From Actinoplanes nipponensis (lineage in GTDB: Bacteria > Actinomycetota > Actinomycetes > Mycobacteriales > Micromonosporaceae), in contig NZ_BOMQ01000084.1 of the NCBI RefSeq assembly GCF_016862275.1, positions 22,389-86,388 on the forward strand: 64,000 nucleotides of DNA, read 5' to 3'. The position numbers were made by a program, and so were the translations under genes. Shown here in pieces: positions 50,059-58,967 of this stretch. Each line of letters starts with the position of its first letter. Position 1 is the stretch's first letter. The notes beneath the pieces are model-generated. The model did not search any database and was not told where the DNA came from. It was given only the letters and a program-made list of their open reading frames with translations.

Positions 50059-51434
50059 AGCTCGTCGTGGTGGGCGGCGACGCGGCCGGGATGTCGGCGG
50101 CGTCGCAGGCCCGCAAGCGGCTGGGCTCCGGCGAGCTGGAGATCGTCGCGTTCGAACGCGGCCACTTCACGTCGTACTCGGCGTGCGGGATCCCGTACTG
50201 GATCGGCGGGGCGGTCAAGGACCGGGACGCGCTGATCGCCCGCGGTCCGCAGGAGTTCCGCGACGCCGGCATCACCGTGCACATCCGGCACGAGGTCGTC
50301 GCGATCGACCTCGACGCCCGCGAGGTGGTGGCGCGCGACCTGGACGGCGGCGGCGAGCGCCGGGAGGGCTACGACCACCTGGTGTACGCGGCCGGCGCCA
50401 CGCCGGTGACGCCGGAATGGGCCCGCATCGACGGCGAGGGGGTCTTCGGCGTCCAGACCCTCGACGACGGCACGGCCATCCACGCCTGGCTGGACCGCGA
50501 CCCGCCGCCGCGCCGGGCGGTGGTGATCGGCGGCGGTTACGTGGGCGTGGAGATGGCCGAGGCGATGGTCCGTCGCGGGCTGGCGGTGACCCTGCTGGAG
50601 AAGTCGCCCCAGCCGATGTCCACGGTGGACCCGGACATGGGCGAGCGGGTTCGCGAGGCGATCTGCGGGCTGGGCATCGAGGTACGCACCGGCGCCCACG
50701 TGCAGTCCCTGGAGACCACCGACGGCCGGATCTCCGCGGTGGTCACCGCGCAGGGCACGCTGCCGGCCGACATCGTGGTGCTGGGCCTGGGGGTACGCCC
50801 GAACACCGGGCTGGCCGTGCGCTCGGGCATCCCGGTCGGGGTGACCGGCGGGTTGCGTACCGACCTGCGGATGCGGGTGGTGGGCCCGCACGGCCCGCTG
50901 GAGGGGATCTGGGCGGCCGGCGACTGCGTGCAGACCGTGCACCGGGTCAGCGGGCAGCCGGTGCACATCCCGCTCGGCACCCACGCCAACAAGCAGGGCC
51001 GGGTGGCCGGGATCAACATCGGCGGCGGCTACGCGACGTTCCCGGGCGTGATCGGCACCGGGGTGACCAAGGTGTGCGAGCTCGAGGTGGCCCGCACCGG
51101 GCTGACGGAACGGGAGGCGGAGGCGGCCGGCTTCGCGTTCGTCACCGCGGCGGTCGAGTCGACCAGCCGGGCCGGCTACTACCCGGGCGCGTCCACGATG
51201 GTGGTGAAGCTGATCGCCGAGAAGCGGACCGGGATGCTGCTGGGCGCGCAGATCGTCGGCCGCGAGGAGGCCGCCAAGCGGATCGACGCGCTGGCCATCG
51301 CGCTGTGGAACAGGATGACCGTGGAGGAGATGACGGCGCTGGATCTGAGCTACGCGCCGCCGTTCTCGCCGGTCTGGGATCCGGTGCTGATCGCCGCCCG
51401 CAAGGCCACGGACGCGGTGCACGCGGCGGGCTGA
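50055..51434 (+). CDS. CoA-disulfide-reductase-like FAD/NAD(P) flavoprotein
   Basis: The 459-residue pyridine-nucleotide-disulfide oxidoreductase has the FAD loop VVVGGDAAGMSAA, the single redox Cys44 in SYSACGIPYWIGG (as in CoA-disulfide reductases, which have SxxxCGxPY), a NAD(P) loop VIGGGYVGVEMAEAM, a GIWAAGDC FAD motif and a C-terminal dimerisation domain. A mixed disulfide or persulfide substrate is likely. It is translationally coupled to a GCS2 ligase, suggesting a low-molecular-weight thiol pathway. Confidence 0.9.
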   Translation: MKLVVVGGDAAGMSAASQARKRLGSGELEIVAFERGHFTSYSACGIPYWIGGAVKDRDALIARGPQEFRDAGITVHIRHEVVAIDLDAREVVARDLDGGGERREGYDHLVYAAGATPVTPEWARIDGEGVFGVQTLDDGTAIHAWLDRDPPPRRAVVIGGGYVGVEMAEAMVRRGLAVTLLEKSPQPMSTVDPDMGERVREAICGLGIEVRTGAHVQSLETTDGRISAVVTAQGTLPADIVVLGLGVRPNTGLAVRSGIPVGVTGGLRTDLRMRVVGPHGPLEGIWAAGDCVQTVHRVSGQPVHIPLGTHANKQGRVAGINIGGGYATFPGVIGTGVTKVCELEVARTGLTEREAEAAGFAFVTAAVESTSRAGYYPGASTMVVKLIAEKRTGMLLGAQIVGREEAAKRIDALAIALWNRMTVEEMTALDLSYAPPFSPVWDPVLIAARKATDAVHAAG

Positions 51435-51566
51435 CGCTTATCGTCCGATGTGTCGTCATCAATCCGCTCTGCGCCCAGCGCCGTGAGCAGGGCGGATCAC
51501 TTTCGGTCATGCAGTGATCACGAAAGCGGTATCGTTTTCGATCTTGTAAACCGGTAGGCATGACGA

Positions 51567-53048
51567 ATGCCGTCGCTCCCCTCCCCCCGCTCGGCGCCGG
51601 ACAACGGGCCGCGACACGCCGCCCAGTCGGCGGCGCGCGCCCGCCACGGCAGCGCGCTGACCGCGACGACCGGTGGCTTCCCGCACGTCCAGGTGCTCGA
51701 CGGGGAGACCGCCATCGGCCGGCACCGGCGCCCGGAGTCGCTGGCCGACGCCACGGTGCTGCGCCCGCCCGCGACGATCCGGGTGGCCGGCGGACGCCGT
51801 ACCGCCCTGGAGCTGACTCCGCGCCGGGCCCGCCTGGACGGCCGCCGCAAGGTTCCGGCGCCCCGGCGGCCGGGCGCCGTCGGCGGCCCGGCCCGGGGCA
51901 GGCACGCCAAGGCGGGCGATCCGCTGGCCATCACCGTGCGCCCACTTCCCGTCGTCCGCGACGCGGCCGAGGCCGTCCGCGGCTGGGCCCTGGCCGAGAG
52001 CGGCCGACCGCCCGTCACCGGCAGCCACCGCGCCCCCGGCACCCTGCCCATCGAGTCCTGGCTGCTCATCGGCCGGCGCCGGCAACAGGCCCTGCTCGCC
52101 GCCCTGGTCGCGGTCGGGCTGCTGCTGGCCGTGCCGATGCGGCCAGGCAGCGACCCGGACGTCAACCCGGTGAACGCGGCGGACCACGGGACCGTCACCG
52201 CGACCAAGGCGCCCGCGAGAAAGCCGGGCAAGGCGCCGCGACAGGACGCCGAGCCGCCCGCCGCGGCCCCGAAGCCCACCACGACCACGCCGGCCCGGCC
52301 CGCGGCCCAGCCGTCCGGCCCGGCCCGGCCGGCGCCGTCCGCGACGACGACCGCGCCCGCGATCCCGGTGCCCGAGGGCAACGGCCCCGCCCGGTCGCTG
52401 CGCACCACCGGCTCCACCGTCGTCGCGCTCACCTTCGACGACGGCCCCGACCCGGTGCAGACCCCCAAGATCCTCGAGCTGCTCGCCCAGCACCGCGTCA
52501 AGGCGACGTTCTGCCTGGTCGGCACCCAGGTGCGGCGGCACCCGGAGATCGTCCGGCAGATCGTCGCGGCGGGGCACACGCTGTGCAACCACACCTGGGA
52601 CCACAGCCTGACCATCGGCCAGGACAAGCCCGGCAAGATCCAGGCGGACCTGCGCCGCACCAACGAGGCGATCCGGGCCGCCGTGCCCGGCGCGCAGATC
52701 CCGTTCTTCCGCGCCCCCGGCGGCAACTTCACCGACGCGCTGGTGCAGACGGCGTACGCGGACGGCATGACCTCGCTCTACTGGGAGGTCGACCCGCGCG
52801 ACTGGGAGCACGCCGAGGAGGAGGACGACGCCGCCCACGTCGAGAAGATCGTCAAGGGCGTGCAGAAGGACGTCCGGGCCGGCGCGATCGTGCTGTCCCA
52901 CGACTTCAACCAGCCGGACACCATCCTGGCGTACGAGCAGCTGCTGCCCTGGCTGACCGACAACTTCGCGCTGGGCATCCCGGAGCAGCCGGAGCCCCCG
53001 GCGGCCGCGCCCAGCGTGGCCGCGAGCCCGGCCTCAGGGGCGCTCTGA
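51567..53048 (+). CDS. membrane-anchored NodB polysaccharide deacetylase
   Basis: The 493-residue protein has an unusual cytoplasmic N-terminal region of about 165 residues, one transmembrane helix (QQALLAALVAVGLLLAVPM), a Pro/Lys/Ala linker, and a NodB domain with all five motifs: TFDDGPDP, HTWDHSL (metal His), FRAPGG, WEVDPRDWEH and LSHDFN. It would deacetylate peptidoglycan or chitin-like oligomers outside. The N-terminal extension (HVQVLDGETAIGRHRRPESLADATVL) is of unknown function. It overlaps the opposing Nei gene by 15 bases. Confidence 0.9.
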   Translation: MPSLPSPRSAPDNGPRHAAQSAARARHGSALTATTGGFPHVQVLDGETAIGRHRRPESLADATVLRPPATIRVAGGRRTALELTPRRARLDGRRKVPAPRRPGAVGGPARGRHAKAGDPLAITVRPLPVVRDAAEAVRGWALAESGRPPVTGSHRAPGTLPIESWLLIGRRRQQALLAALVAVGLLLAVPMRPGSDPDVNPVNAADHGTVTATKAPARKPGKAPRQDAEPPAAAPKPTTTTPARPAAQPSGPARPAPSATTTAPAIPVPEGNGPARSLRTTGSTVVALTFDDGPDPVQTPKILELLAQHRVKATFCLVGTQVRRHPEIVRQIVAAGHTLCNHTWDHSLTIGQDKPGKIQADLRRTNEAIRAAVPGAQIPFFRAPGGNFTDALVQTAYADGMTSLYWEVDPRDWEHAEEEDDAAHVEKIVKGVQKDVRAGAIVLSHDFNQPDTILAYEQLLPWLTDNFALGIPEQPEPPAAAPSVAASPASGAL

Positions 53049-53855
53049 CCCCGGCTGGCAGGTAGGACACCAGTAGAGGTTGCGGCCCGCCATCGGGCCC
53101 CGGCTGACCGCCGTCCCGCAGATCAGGCACGGCTGGCCGGTGCGGCGGTAGACGTACACCTCGCCGCCGTGCCGGTCGACCCGCGGCGCCCGCCGCATCG
53201 CCTCCGGGGTGTGCGCGGTGTGGACGGTGTCGATCCGGCCCCGCGCGACCCCCTCCTTCATCAGGGCGCGCAGGTCGTCCCAGAGCTCGTCCCAGCACCG
53301 CGCGCCGATCTCCCGCCCCGGCGTGACCGGGGCCAGCCCGGCCCGGAACAGCACCTCGTTGGCGTAGATCAGCCCGCACCCGGCCACGACCGTCTGGTCC
53401 AGCAGCAGCGCGAACACCGGCCGGCCGCTGGCCACCACCCGGTCGTACGCCAGCCGGGGCCGCGCGTCGTCCCGCAGCGGGTCCTGCCCCAGCCGGGCCC
53501 GCAGCGCCGCCACCAGGGCCGGGTCGAGCACCTCGCAGGCCGTCGGACCGCGCAGCTCCAGCCAGTGCCGGGCGCCGGACAGCTGCAGCCGGACCTGCCC
53601 GACCGGCGCCGGGGCGGGCAGCTCGCCGTCGGCGAACCGGCCGTAGAGGCCGAGATGGATGTGCAGCGCCGACTCGTCGTCGAAGTGGTGCAGCAGATGC
53701 TTGCCGTACGCCTCGGTGTCGACCAGCGTGCGGCCGTCGAGCAGCGCGGCCCCGGCGGCGAACCGGCCCTGCGGGCTGGCCACCCGCACGGTCTGCCCGG
53801 CGAAGAGCGCCCGGTGCCGCGCGGCGAGTCGGTGAATGGTGTGTCCCTCTGGCAC
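53034..53855 (-). CDS. nei: Nei-type DNA glycosylase/AP lyase
   Basis: The 273-residue protein starts MPEGHTIHRLA with the catalytic N-terminal Pro2 and Glu3 of the Fpg/Nei family. It has the H2TH helix-two-turn-helix (DQTVVAGCGLIYANEVLFRAGL) and a C-terminal zinc finger CLIC...CPTC with YRRTGQPCLICGT. It repairs oxidised pyrimidines. Its 3' end overlaps the deacetylase gene by 15 bases in antisense, and the ClpP gene starts on the other side. Confidence 0.93.
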   Translation of the reverse strand: MPEGHTIHRLAARHRALFAGQTVRVASPQGRFAAGAALLDGRTLVDTEAYGKHLLHHFDDESALHIHLGLYGRFADGELPAPAPVGQVRLQLSGARHWLELRGPTACEVLDPALVAALRARLGQDPLRDDARPRLAYDRVVASGRPVFALLLDQTVVAGCGLIYANEVLFRAGLAPVTPGREIGARCWDELWDDLRALMKEGVARGRIDTVHTAHTPEAMRRAPRVDRHGGEVYVYRRTGQPCLICGTAVSRGPMAGRNLYWCPTCQPGSERP

Positions 53856-53981
53856 CGGTGAACCCTAGCCTTTCGCCCTGAGGAGAATTGCTGGGATCGG
53901 GCGCCGATACCGGGGAAGGTGGGAGGCGTCGAATGCCGGGTGGGTGCGACACGCTCCCGGCTCGTGCGAGAGGGTGGGTCC

Positions 53982-54599
53982 ATGAGTGCGATGAGAGATG
54001 ATGAGATCGCGATGCGGGCGGGTGGCGCATCCTTTGACGACCAGGTCTTCGAGCGGCTGCTCCGGGAGCGCATCATCTTCCTCGGCAGCGAGGTCAACGA
54101 CGAGGTGACCAACCGGATCTGCGCCCAGATGCTGCTGCTGGCCTCGGCCGACAGCGAGAAGGACATCGCCCTGTACATCAACTCGCCGGGCGGGTCCATC
54201 AGCGCGGGCATGGCCGTCTACGACACGATGCAGTACATCAAGAACGACGTGGCCACCATCGCGATGGGCATGGCGGCATCGATGGGCCAGTTCCTGCTCT
54301 GCGCCGGCACCGCCGGCAAGCGGTACGCCCTGCCGCACGCCCGGGTGATGATGCACCAGCTCTCCGGCGGCATCGGCGGCACCGCGGCCGACATCGCCAT
54401 CCAGGCCGAGAGCATGCTGCACATCAAGTCGGTCATGAACGAGCGGATCGCCTTCCACACCGGGCACACCCCGGAGGAGATCGGCCGCGACTCCGACCGC
54501 GACCGCTGGTTCACCGCCCAGGAGGCCAAGGACTACGGCATCGTCGACCACGTGATCTCCAAGGCGACCGACGTCAACGCGACGTCCGCCCTGGTCTGA
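53982..54599 (+). CDS. clpP: solitary ClpP serine protease paralogue
   Basis: The 205-residue protein starts at ATG 53982 (AGGGTGG upstream). Catalytic Ser100 (GMAASMGQF), His125 (MMHQLSGG) and Asp in RDSDRDRW form the triad. Housekeeping actinobacterial ClpP genes come as a clpP1-clpP2-clpX operon; this one stands alone, followed by a membrane protein, so it is probably an accessory ClpP3-type subunit. No Clp ATPase is adjacent. Confidence 0.92.
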   Translation: MSAMRDDEIAMRAGGASFDDQVFERLLRERIIFLGSEVNDEVTNRICAQMLLLASADSEKDIALYINSPGGSISAGMAVYDTMQYIKNDVATIAMGMAASMGQFLLCAGTAGKRYALPHARVMMHQLSGGIGGTAADIAIQAESMLHIKSVMNERIAFHTGHTPEEIGRDSDRDRWFTAQEAKDYGIVDHVISKATDVNATSALV

Positions 54600-54716
54600 C
54601 GCGTCCGCGGCGGCGGGTGCCCGGCTCGGCCGGCGCCCGCCGCCGTCGCGTTTGTGTCGGCGCCCGGCCTGTGGGGTATAGCGAGGGCATCCCCAAGGTT
54701 GAAGGAGGTGCTGACG

Positions 54717-55388
54717 ATGAGACTTCCGACGTTCTCGCGCCAGTCCGACACCACCGCTGAGACCGGAGAGCGTCCGGCCGGCGCGACCAGCGCCACCGAC
54801 TCGACCACCCCGGTGCGGCCCCGCGCCGACGCCTCCGTGACCCCGCCGCCCGCCGCGCCGCCGGTCGTCGAGCGCCGCCGCCCCGCGGACGAGGACACCC
54901 TGGTCAACCAGCGTGCCGTCGACACCGAGCCGAAGACCCGCGACGACCTCAAGAGCCGCGACCTGCAGGCCCCGCGGCCCGTCGCCGCCCGCACCGACCG
55001 GGCCGGTTTCGGCGCCCGCCCCGACGAGCCGACCATCGAGCAGCCGCCGGTCGTCGCCGGGCCGAAGCCGCGGGCCAGCCTGCTCGCCACGCTCGGCCTG
55101 ATCGTCGGCGTCGTCTCCGCCCTGCTCGTGCTCTCCGGCCCGCTGCTGGGCTACGGCATCGGCCTGGCCGTGCTGGCCCTCATCCTGTCGCTGAGCGGCA
55201 TCCACGCCACCGGCAAGCGGCACATCGCCGGCAAGACCGACGCCCTGATCGGCATGATCCTCTCGCTGGGCGCGATCGTGGTCGGCGTGCTCGCCCTGAC
55301 CGGCTCGCTCTCCTGGCTCGGCACCGACATGGAGCCGGTGAACAGCGTGCGAAATTGGCTGGACGCCCAGTTTATCGACCGCTTCTGA
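54717..55388 (+). CDS. DUF4190-like membrane protein with disordered N-terminal region
   Basis: The 223-residue protein starts at ATG 54717 with AGGAGG. Residues 1-125 are low-complexity, Pro/Arg/Asp-rich. Then two membrane-associated stretches (LLATLGLIVGVVSALLVLSGPLLGYGIGLAVLALILSLSGI and DALIGMILSLGAIVVGVLALTGSLSWLG), typical of DUF4190. Function unknown. It ends in a strong terminator and follows ClpP by 117 bp. Confidence 0.75.
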   Translation: MRLPTFSRQSDTTAETGERPAGATSATDSTTPVRPRADASVTPPPAAPPVVERRRPADEDTLVNQRAVDTEPKTRDDLKSRDLQAPRPVAARTDRAGFGARPDEPTIEQPPVVAGPKPRASLLATLGLIVGVVSALLVLSGPLLGYGIGLAVLALILSLSGIHATGKRHIAGKTDALIGMILSLGAIVVGVLALTGSLSWLGTDMEPVNSVRNWLDAQFIDRF

Positions 55389-55400
55389 CGGGTATCAGAC

Positions 55401-55431
55401 ATTCACCGGCGGTGATGCATCGCCGGTGAAT
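55401..55431 (+). terminator. hairpin terminator after the DUF4190-like gene
   Basis: Perfect 11-bp arms ATTCACCGGCG and CGCCGGTGAAT enclose a 9-base loop, starting 13 bp after the stop. Confidence 0.65.
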
Positions 55432-55557
55432 CTCGGAACCGGGACGGTCATCAGCCGTTCCCGCCCCGAAACCATCCGGCGGTGCGCCGGACAGCGCGGC
55501 ATCGATCCCGATCGGCGATCACATCGACCGGTTCGGGACGGCACCGCATCGTTGTGC

Positions 55558-55580
55558 GGGGGCGGCGGTTCGCCGCCCCC
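55558..55580. other. strong GC-rich stem-loop in intergenic space
   Basis: GGGGGCGGCG, a GTT loop and CGCCGCCCCC form a perfect 10-bp stem, extended by flanking TGC/GCA bases, about 110 bp before ddaH. It may be a second terminator or a leader structure. Confidence 0.5.
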
Positions 55581-55690
55581 GACGCATCTGCAACGAATCG
55601 TCGCCCCAGGCCCCCATCACGCAACGATCCGCCGTCGCGCGCATGGTTGATCCGGGGCGTACGCAGGCACTTCGCGCATAGCGTTGCCGC

Positions 55691-56503
55691 ATGACGCCCA
55701 CCGCCACCCCGCGCCGCTATCTCATGTGCCGGCCGACCCATTTCGCCGTCACGTACCGGATCAATCCGTGGATGGACCCGACGGCGCCCTACGACAACGC
55801 CCTGGCCGTCAGCCAGTGGGAGAACCTGCGGCAGACGTTCCTCGACCTCGGCCACACCGTCGAGCTGATCGAGCCGCTGCCCGGCCTGCCCGACATGGTC
55901 TTCGCCGCCAACGGCGCCACCGTGGTCGACGGCAAGGTGCTCGCCGTGCAGTTCCGCGACGCCGAGCGGGCCGACGAGGCCCCGGCGTACGCCGCCTGGT
56001 TCCGCGAGAGCGGCTTCGACGTGTTCGCTCCCAAGCACACCAACGAGGGCGAAGGCGACATCCTGCTCGCCGGCGAGGTGCTGCTGGCCGGCACGGGTTT
56101 CCGCACCGCGCACGCCGCGCACGCGGAGACCCAGGAGGTCTTCGGCCGCCCGGTGATCACCCTCCAGCTGGTCGACCCGGCCTACTACCACCTCGACACC
56201 GCCCTGTGCGTGCTCGACGAGAAGAACATCGCGTACCTGCCGTCGGCGTTCTCCCCCGGCTCGCAGGCCGTGCTGCGCCGGCTGTTCCCGGACGCCGTCA
56301 TCGCCACCGCGGCCGACGCCGAGGTGCTGGGTCTCAACGCGGTCAGCGACGGCCGTACCGTGGTGCTGCCGGTCCAGGCGACCGGGCTGAACGCCGCGCT
56401 GCGGGCGGCCGGCTACTCCACCGTCGGCGTCGACGTGTCCGAGCTGCGCAAGGCCGGCGGCGGTCCGAAGTGCTGCACCCTGGAGGTTCGTACCCGTGAC
56501 TGA
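55691..56503 (+). CDS. ddaH: dimethylarginine dimethylaminohydrolase (DDAH) family
   Basis: The 270-residue protein has the pentein fold: MCRPTHFAVTYRINPWMDP, DMVFAANGATVV, TNEGEGDILLAG, His in YYHLDTALCVLD, and the nucleophilic Cys in GGPKCCTLEV at the C-terminus. It hydrolyses dimethylarginine, or possibly arginine, to citrulline. Its stop overlaps the ornithine aminotransferase start by 8 bases, linking arginine-derivative breakdown to ornithine removal. Confidence 0.92.
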   Translation: MTPTATPRRYLMCRPTHFAVTYRINPWMDPTAPYDNALAVSQWENLRQTFLDLGHTVELIEPLPGLPDMVFAANGATVVDGKVLAVQFRDAERADEAPAYAAWFRESGFDVFAPKHTNEGEGDILLAGEVLLAGTGFRTAHAAHAETQEVFGRPVITLQLVDPAYYHLDTALCVLDEKNIAYLPSAFSPGSQAVLRRLFPDAVIATAADAEVLGLNAVSDGRTVVLPVQATGLNAALRAAGYSTVGVDVSELRKAGGGPKCCTLEVRTRD

Positions 56504-57707
56504 TCTCGACCTGCGGACACCGGCCGCGCTGGCCGACGCCGAGCGCTGGACCGCGCACAACTACCACCCGCTGCCCGTGGTGATCGCCGACGCCGAGGGC
56601 GCCTGGGTCACCGACGTCGACGGCCGCCGCTACCTGGACTTCCTCGCCGGCTACTCGGCGCTGAACTTCGGCCACCGGCACCCCGGCCTGGTCGCCGCCG
56701 CGCACGCCCAGCTCGACCGCCTGACGCTGACCAGCCGGGCGTTCGTGCACGACCAGTTCGCCGACTTCTGCCACGGCCTGGCCGAGCTCTGCGGCAAGGA
56801 CCTGGTGCTGCCGATGAACACCGGCGCCGAGGCGGTGGAGACCGGGATCAAGGTGGCCCGCAAGTGGGGCTACCAGGTCAAGGGCGTACCGGCAGGGCAG
56901 GCCGAGATCATCGTCGCGGACGGCAACTTCCACGGCCGGACGACGACGATCATCAGCTTCTCGACCGACCCGGACGCGCGGGACGACTTCGGGCCGTACA
57001 CCCCGGGCTTCAAGATCGTGCCGTACGGCGACCTGGCCGCGCTCGCCGCCGCGGTCACCCCGAACACCGTGGCCGTGCTGCTGGAGCCGATCCAGGGCGA
57101 GGCCGGCGTGCTGATCCCGGGCGAAGGCTACTTCGCCGGCGTGCGCACGCTGTGCGACGACAACAACGTGCTCTTCATCGCCGACGAGATCCAGTCCGGC
57201 CTCGGCCGCACCGGCAAGACCTTCGCGATCGAGCACGAAGGCGTCGTGCCGGACATGTACCTGCTCGGCAAGGCGCTCGGCGGCGGCATCGTGCCGGTGT
57301 CCGCCGTGGCGGCGAACCGGGACGTGCTGGGCGTGCTCCAGCCCGGCCAGCACGGCTCCACCTTCGGCGGCAACCCGCTGGCCTGCGCGGTCGGCGCCGC
57401 GGTGGTCCGGCTGCTGGCGACCGGGGAGTTCCAGGAACGGTCCGCCCGGCTGGGGGCGCTGCTGCACGAGCGCCTCGGCGAGCTGGTCGGCCACGGCGTC
57501 CTGGCGGTCCGCGGCCGGGGGTTGTGGGCCGGCGTCGACATCGACCCCGCGCTGCTGACCGGGCGGCAGGCCGTCGAGCGGCTCGCCGAGCGCGGGGTGC
57601 TGGCCAAGGACACCCACGGCTCGACGATCCGGCTGGCCCCGCCGCTGGTCGTCACCGAGGAGGACCTGGAGTACGCGGTGGCCCAGCTGAAGGCCATCCT
57701 GGCGTAA
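56496..57707 (+). CDS. rocD: ornithine aminotransferase
   Basis: The 403-residue class-III aminotransferase starts at GTG 56496. PLP Lys lies in LLGKALGGGIVPVSAV, with the cofactor Asp in FIADEIQSGLGRTGK and the glycine/aromatic contacts NTGAEAVETGIK. It converts ornithine and 2-oxoglutarate to glutamate semialdehyde and glutamate. Coupled to ddaH (8-base overlap). A bidirectional terminator follows. Confidence 0.93.
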   Translation: MTDLDLRTPAALADAERWTAHNYHPLPVVIADAEGAWVTDVDGRRYLDFLAGYSALNFGHRHPGLVAAAHAQLDRLTLTSRAFVHDQFADFCHGLAELCGKDLVLPMNTGAEAVETGIKVARKWGYQVKGVPAGQAEIIVADGNFHGRTTTIISFSTDPDARDDFGPYTPGFKIVPYGDLAALAAAVTPNTVAVLLEPIQGEAGVLIPGEGYFAGVRTLCDDNNVLFIADEIQSGLGRTGKTFAIEHEGVVPDMYLLGKALGGGIVPVSAVAANRDVLGVLQPGQHGSTFGGNPLACAVGAAVVRLLATGEFQERSARLGALLHERLGELVGHGVLAVRGRGLWAGVDIDPALLTGRQAVERLAERGVLAKDTHGSTIRLAPPLVVTEEDLEYAVAQLKAILA

Positions 57708-57715
57708 GAAGCCCG

Positions 57716-57744
57716 GCCGCCGCGCCCTCACCGGGCGCGGCGGC
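57716..57744. terminator. perfect 12-bp hairpin between convergent genes
   Basis: GCCGCCGCGCCC and GGGCGCGGCGGC are exact complements around a 5-base loop, filling the 37-bp gap between the aminotransferase and FHA stops. Confidence 0.7.
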
Positions 57745-58890
57745 TCAGCGCTCGAACTTGCGGATCGCCATCGTCGGGGCCTCCGCCATCACCGAGGACG
57801 GCTGGGTCACGCCGCCGGTCGCCCACAGCTTGGCCCGGCCCACGTTCACGCCCGCGTACAGCTCCACCACGTCGTTCGCCGCCAGGGTGCGGGTCTCGTC
57901 GCGGTTCAGGGTGATCCGGTCGTCGTCGTCCAGGGAGCCGCCCGGACGGATCCCCGTACCGTTGGTGCTCACGTCCTGGGCCGTCAGCTCGCCGCCGCTG
58001 AGCGCGAGCCGCACGTGGCCGCGGCTGATCCACTTCCGGGCGTCGTCGGTGAGCCACTGGCCCAGCATCACGCCGCCGCCCTCCGGGGCACGGCCCACGA
58101 CCACGGGCCGGTCGGTCGAGACCACGAAACGCTGGCGCACCACGCCGTCGATCCGTACCGAGAGCACCTCGACGGCCGGGCGCGCACCGGCGTCGCGCAG
58201 CCGGGTGCCGTGCCGCGGGCAGGTGGGCGCGCCGGAGCGCAGCGACGGCGGCGGCTGGGCGACCGGAGCGGTGACCTTGCGCATGTCCGCGAACGGGCTG
58301 TCCGGGTCCCCGCCGGAGCCGAACGCGTTGCAGTTCGACTCGGGGCAACTCCACACCCGGGCGAGCAGCTTGCGGCCCATCGGGGACGGCTCACCGACGG
58401 CCGGGATCTCCCCGCGGCCGATCCGCGCCACCAGCACCGGGCCGCCGGCGCCCGGCACCGCGGCCAGCAGCCGGCCGGGCTCCTCGACCCACGGGCGGCG
58501 GTCCCGGAACTGCTCGGCCCGGGTGCGGGTCAGCACCGGCAGGCCCAGCAGCTCGGCCACCTCGAGCACCCGGTCGTCGAGCTGGGGCACCACCTCGACC
58601 ACGCCGTCGTCCGCCCAGCGGCGGACCACCATGCGCTCGTTGGAGGTCAGGTCGGCGTCGGAGAGCAGGCCCCGGGGCACCACGGCGTAGACCGGGACGT
58701 TCTCCTCCGAGACGTGCCAGCCGAGCGCGTCGATGACCAGGCCGAGGCGCAGCATGCTGGCCGGGCGGCCGCCGTCGAGGTCGGCGTACCGGACGATCTC
58801 CGACAGGTCGACCACGGCGCGGGCCAGGGCCGGGTCGGTGGTGAGCCGGGCCTCGATCGCGTCGAGGACCTTGCTGACCTCGAATCTCAC
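57745..58890 (-). CDS. FHA-domain protein
   Basis: The 381-residue protein has a C-terminal FHA domain (about 275-345): RPVVVGRAP, ISRGHVRLALSGGELTAQDVSTNGTGI, with the Arg, Ser-x-x-His and Asn that bind phosphothreonine. The N-terminal 190 residues are helical (DAIEARLTTDPALARAVVDLSEIVRYADLDGG) and resemble nothing I know. A CPESNCN...CPRHG pair in the middle could bind zinc. It probably reads phosphorylation by Ser/Thr kinases such as the one at 18974. Confidence 0.85.
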   Translation of the reverse strand: MRFEVSKVLDAIEARLTTDPALARAVVDLSEIVRYADLDGGRPASMLRLGLVIDALGWHVSEENVPVYAVVPRGLLSDADLTSNERMVVRRWADDGVVEVVPQLDDRVLEVAELLGLPVLTRTRAEQFRDRRPWVEEPGRLLAAVPGAGGPVLVARIGRGEIPAVGEPSPMGRKLLARVWSCPESNCNAFGSGGDPDSPFADMRKVTAPVAQPPPSLRSGAPTCPRHGTRLRDAGARPAVEVLSVRIDGVVRQRFVVSTDRPVVVGRAPEGGGVMLGQWLTDDARKWISRGHVRLALSGGELTAQDVSTNGTGIRPGGSLDDDDRITLNRDETRTLAANDVVELYAGVNVGRAKLWATGGVTQPSSVMAEAPTMAIRKFER

Positions 58891-58967
58891 GGGGCCTCCT
58901 GTACGTGCGCGTGCGGCTACCTCCGGCCATCATGCCGTCTGGTGCCGCCGCCCGCCCAATCAGGGGC

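Larger units (their letters stand above)
55389..55690. other. 302-bp intergenic stretch with two hairpins
   Basis: Between the membrane protein and DDAH. It holds the terminator at 55401-55431 and a strong GC stem at 55558-55580. Short ORFs here are unsupported. Could carry a regulatory RNA or the ddaH promoter. Confidence 0.5.

Noticed and set aside
51435..51566. Riboswitch before the deacetylase
   Set aside because: A small CTTTCG/CGAAAG stem exists, but no known riboswitch core (such as the ydaO type) can be recognised.
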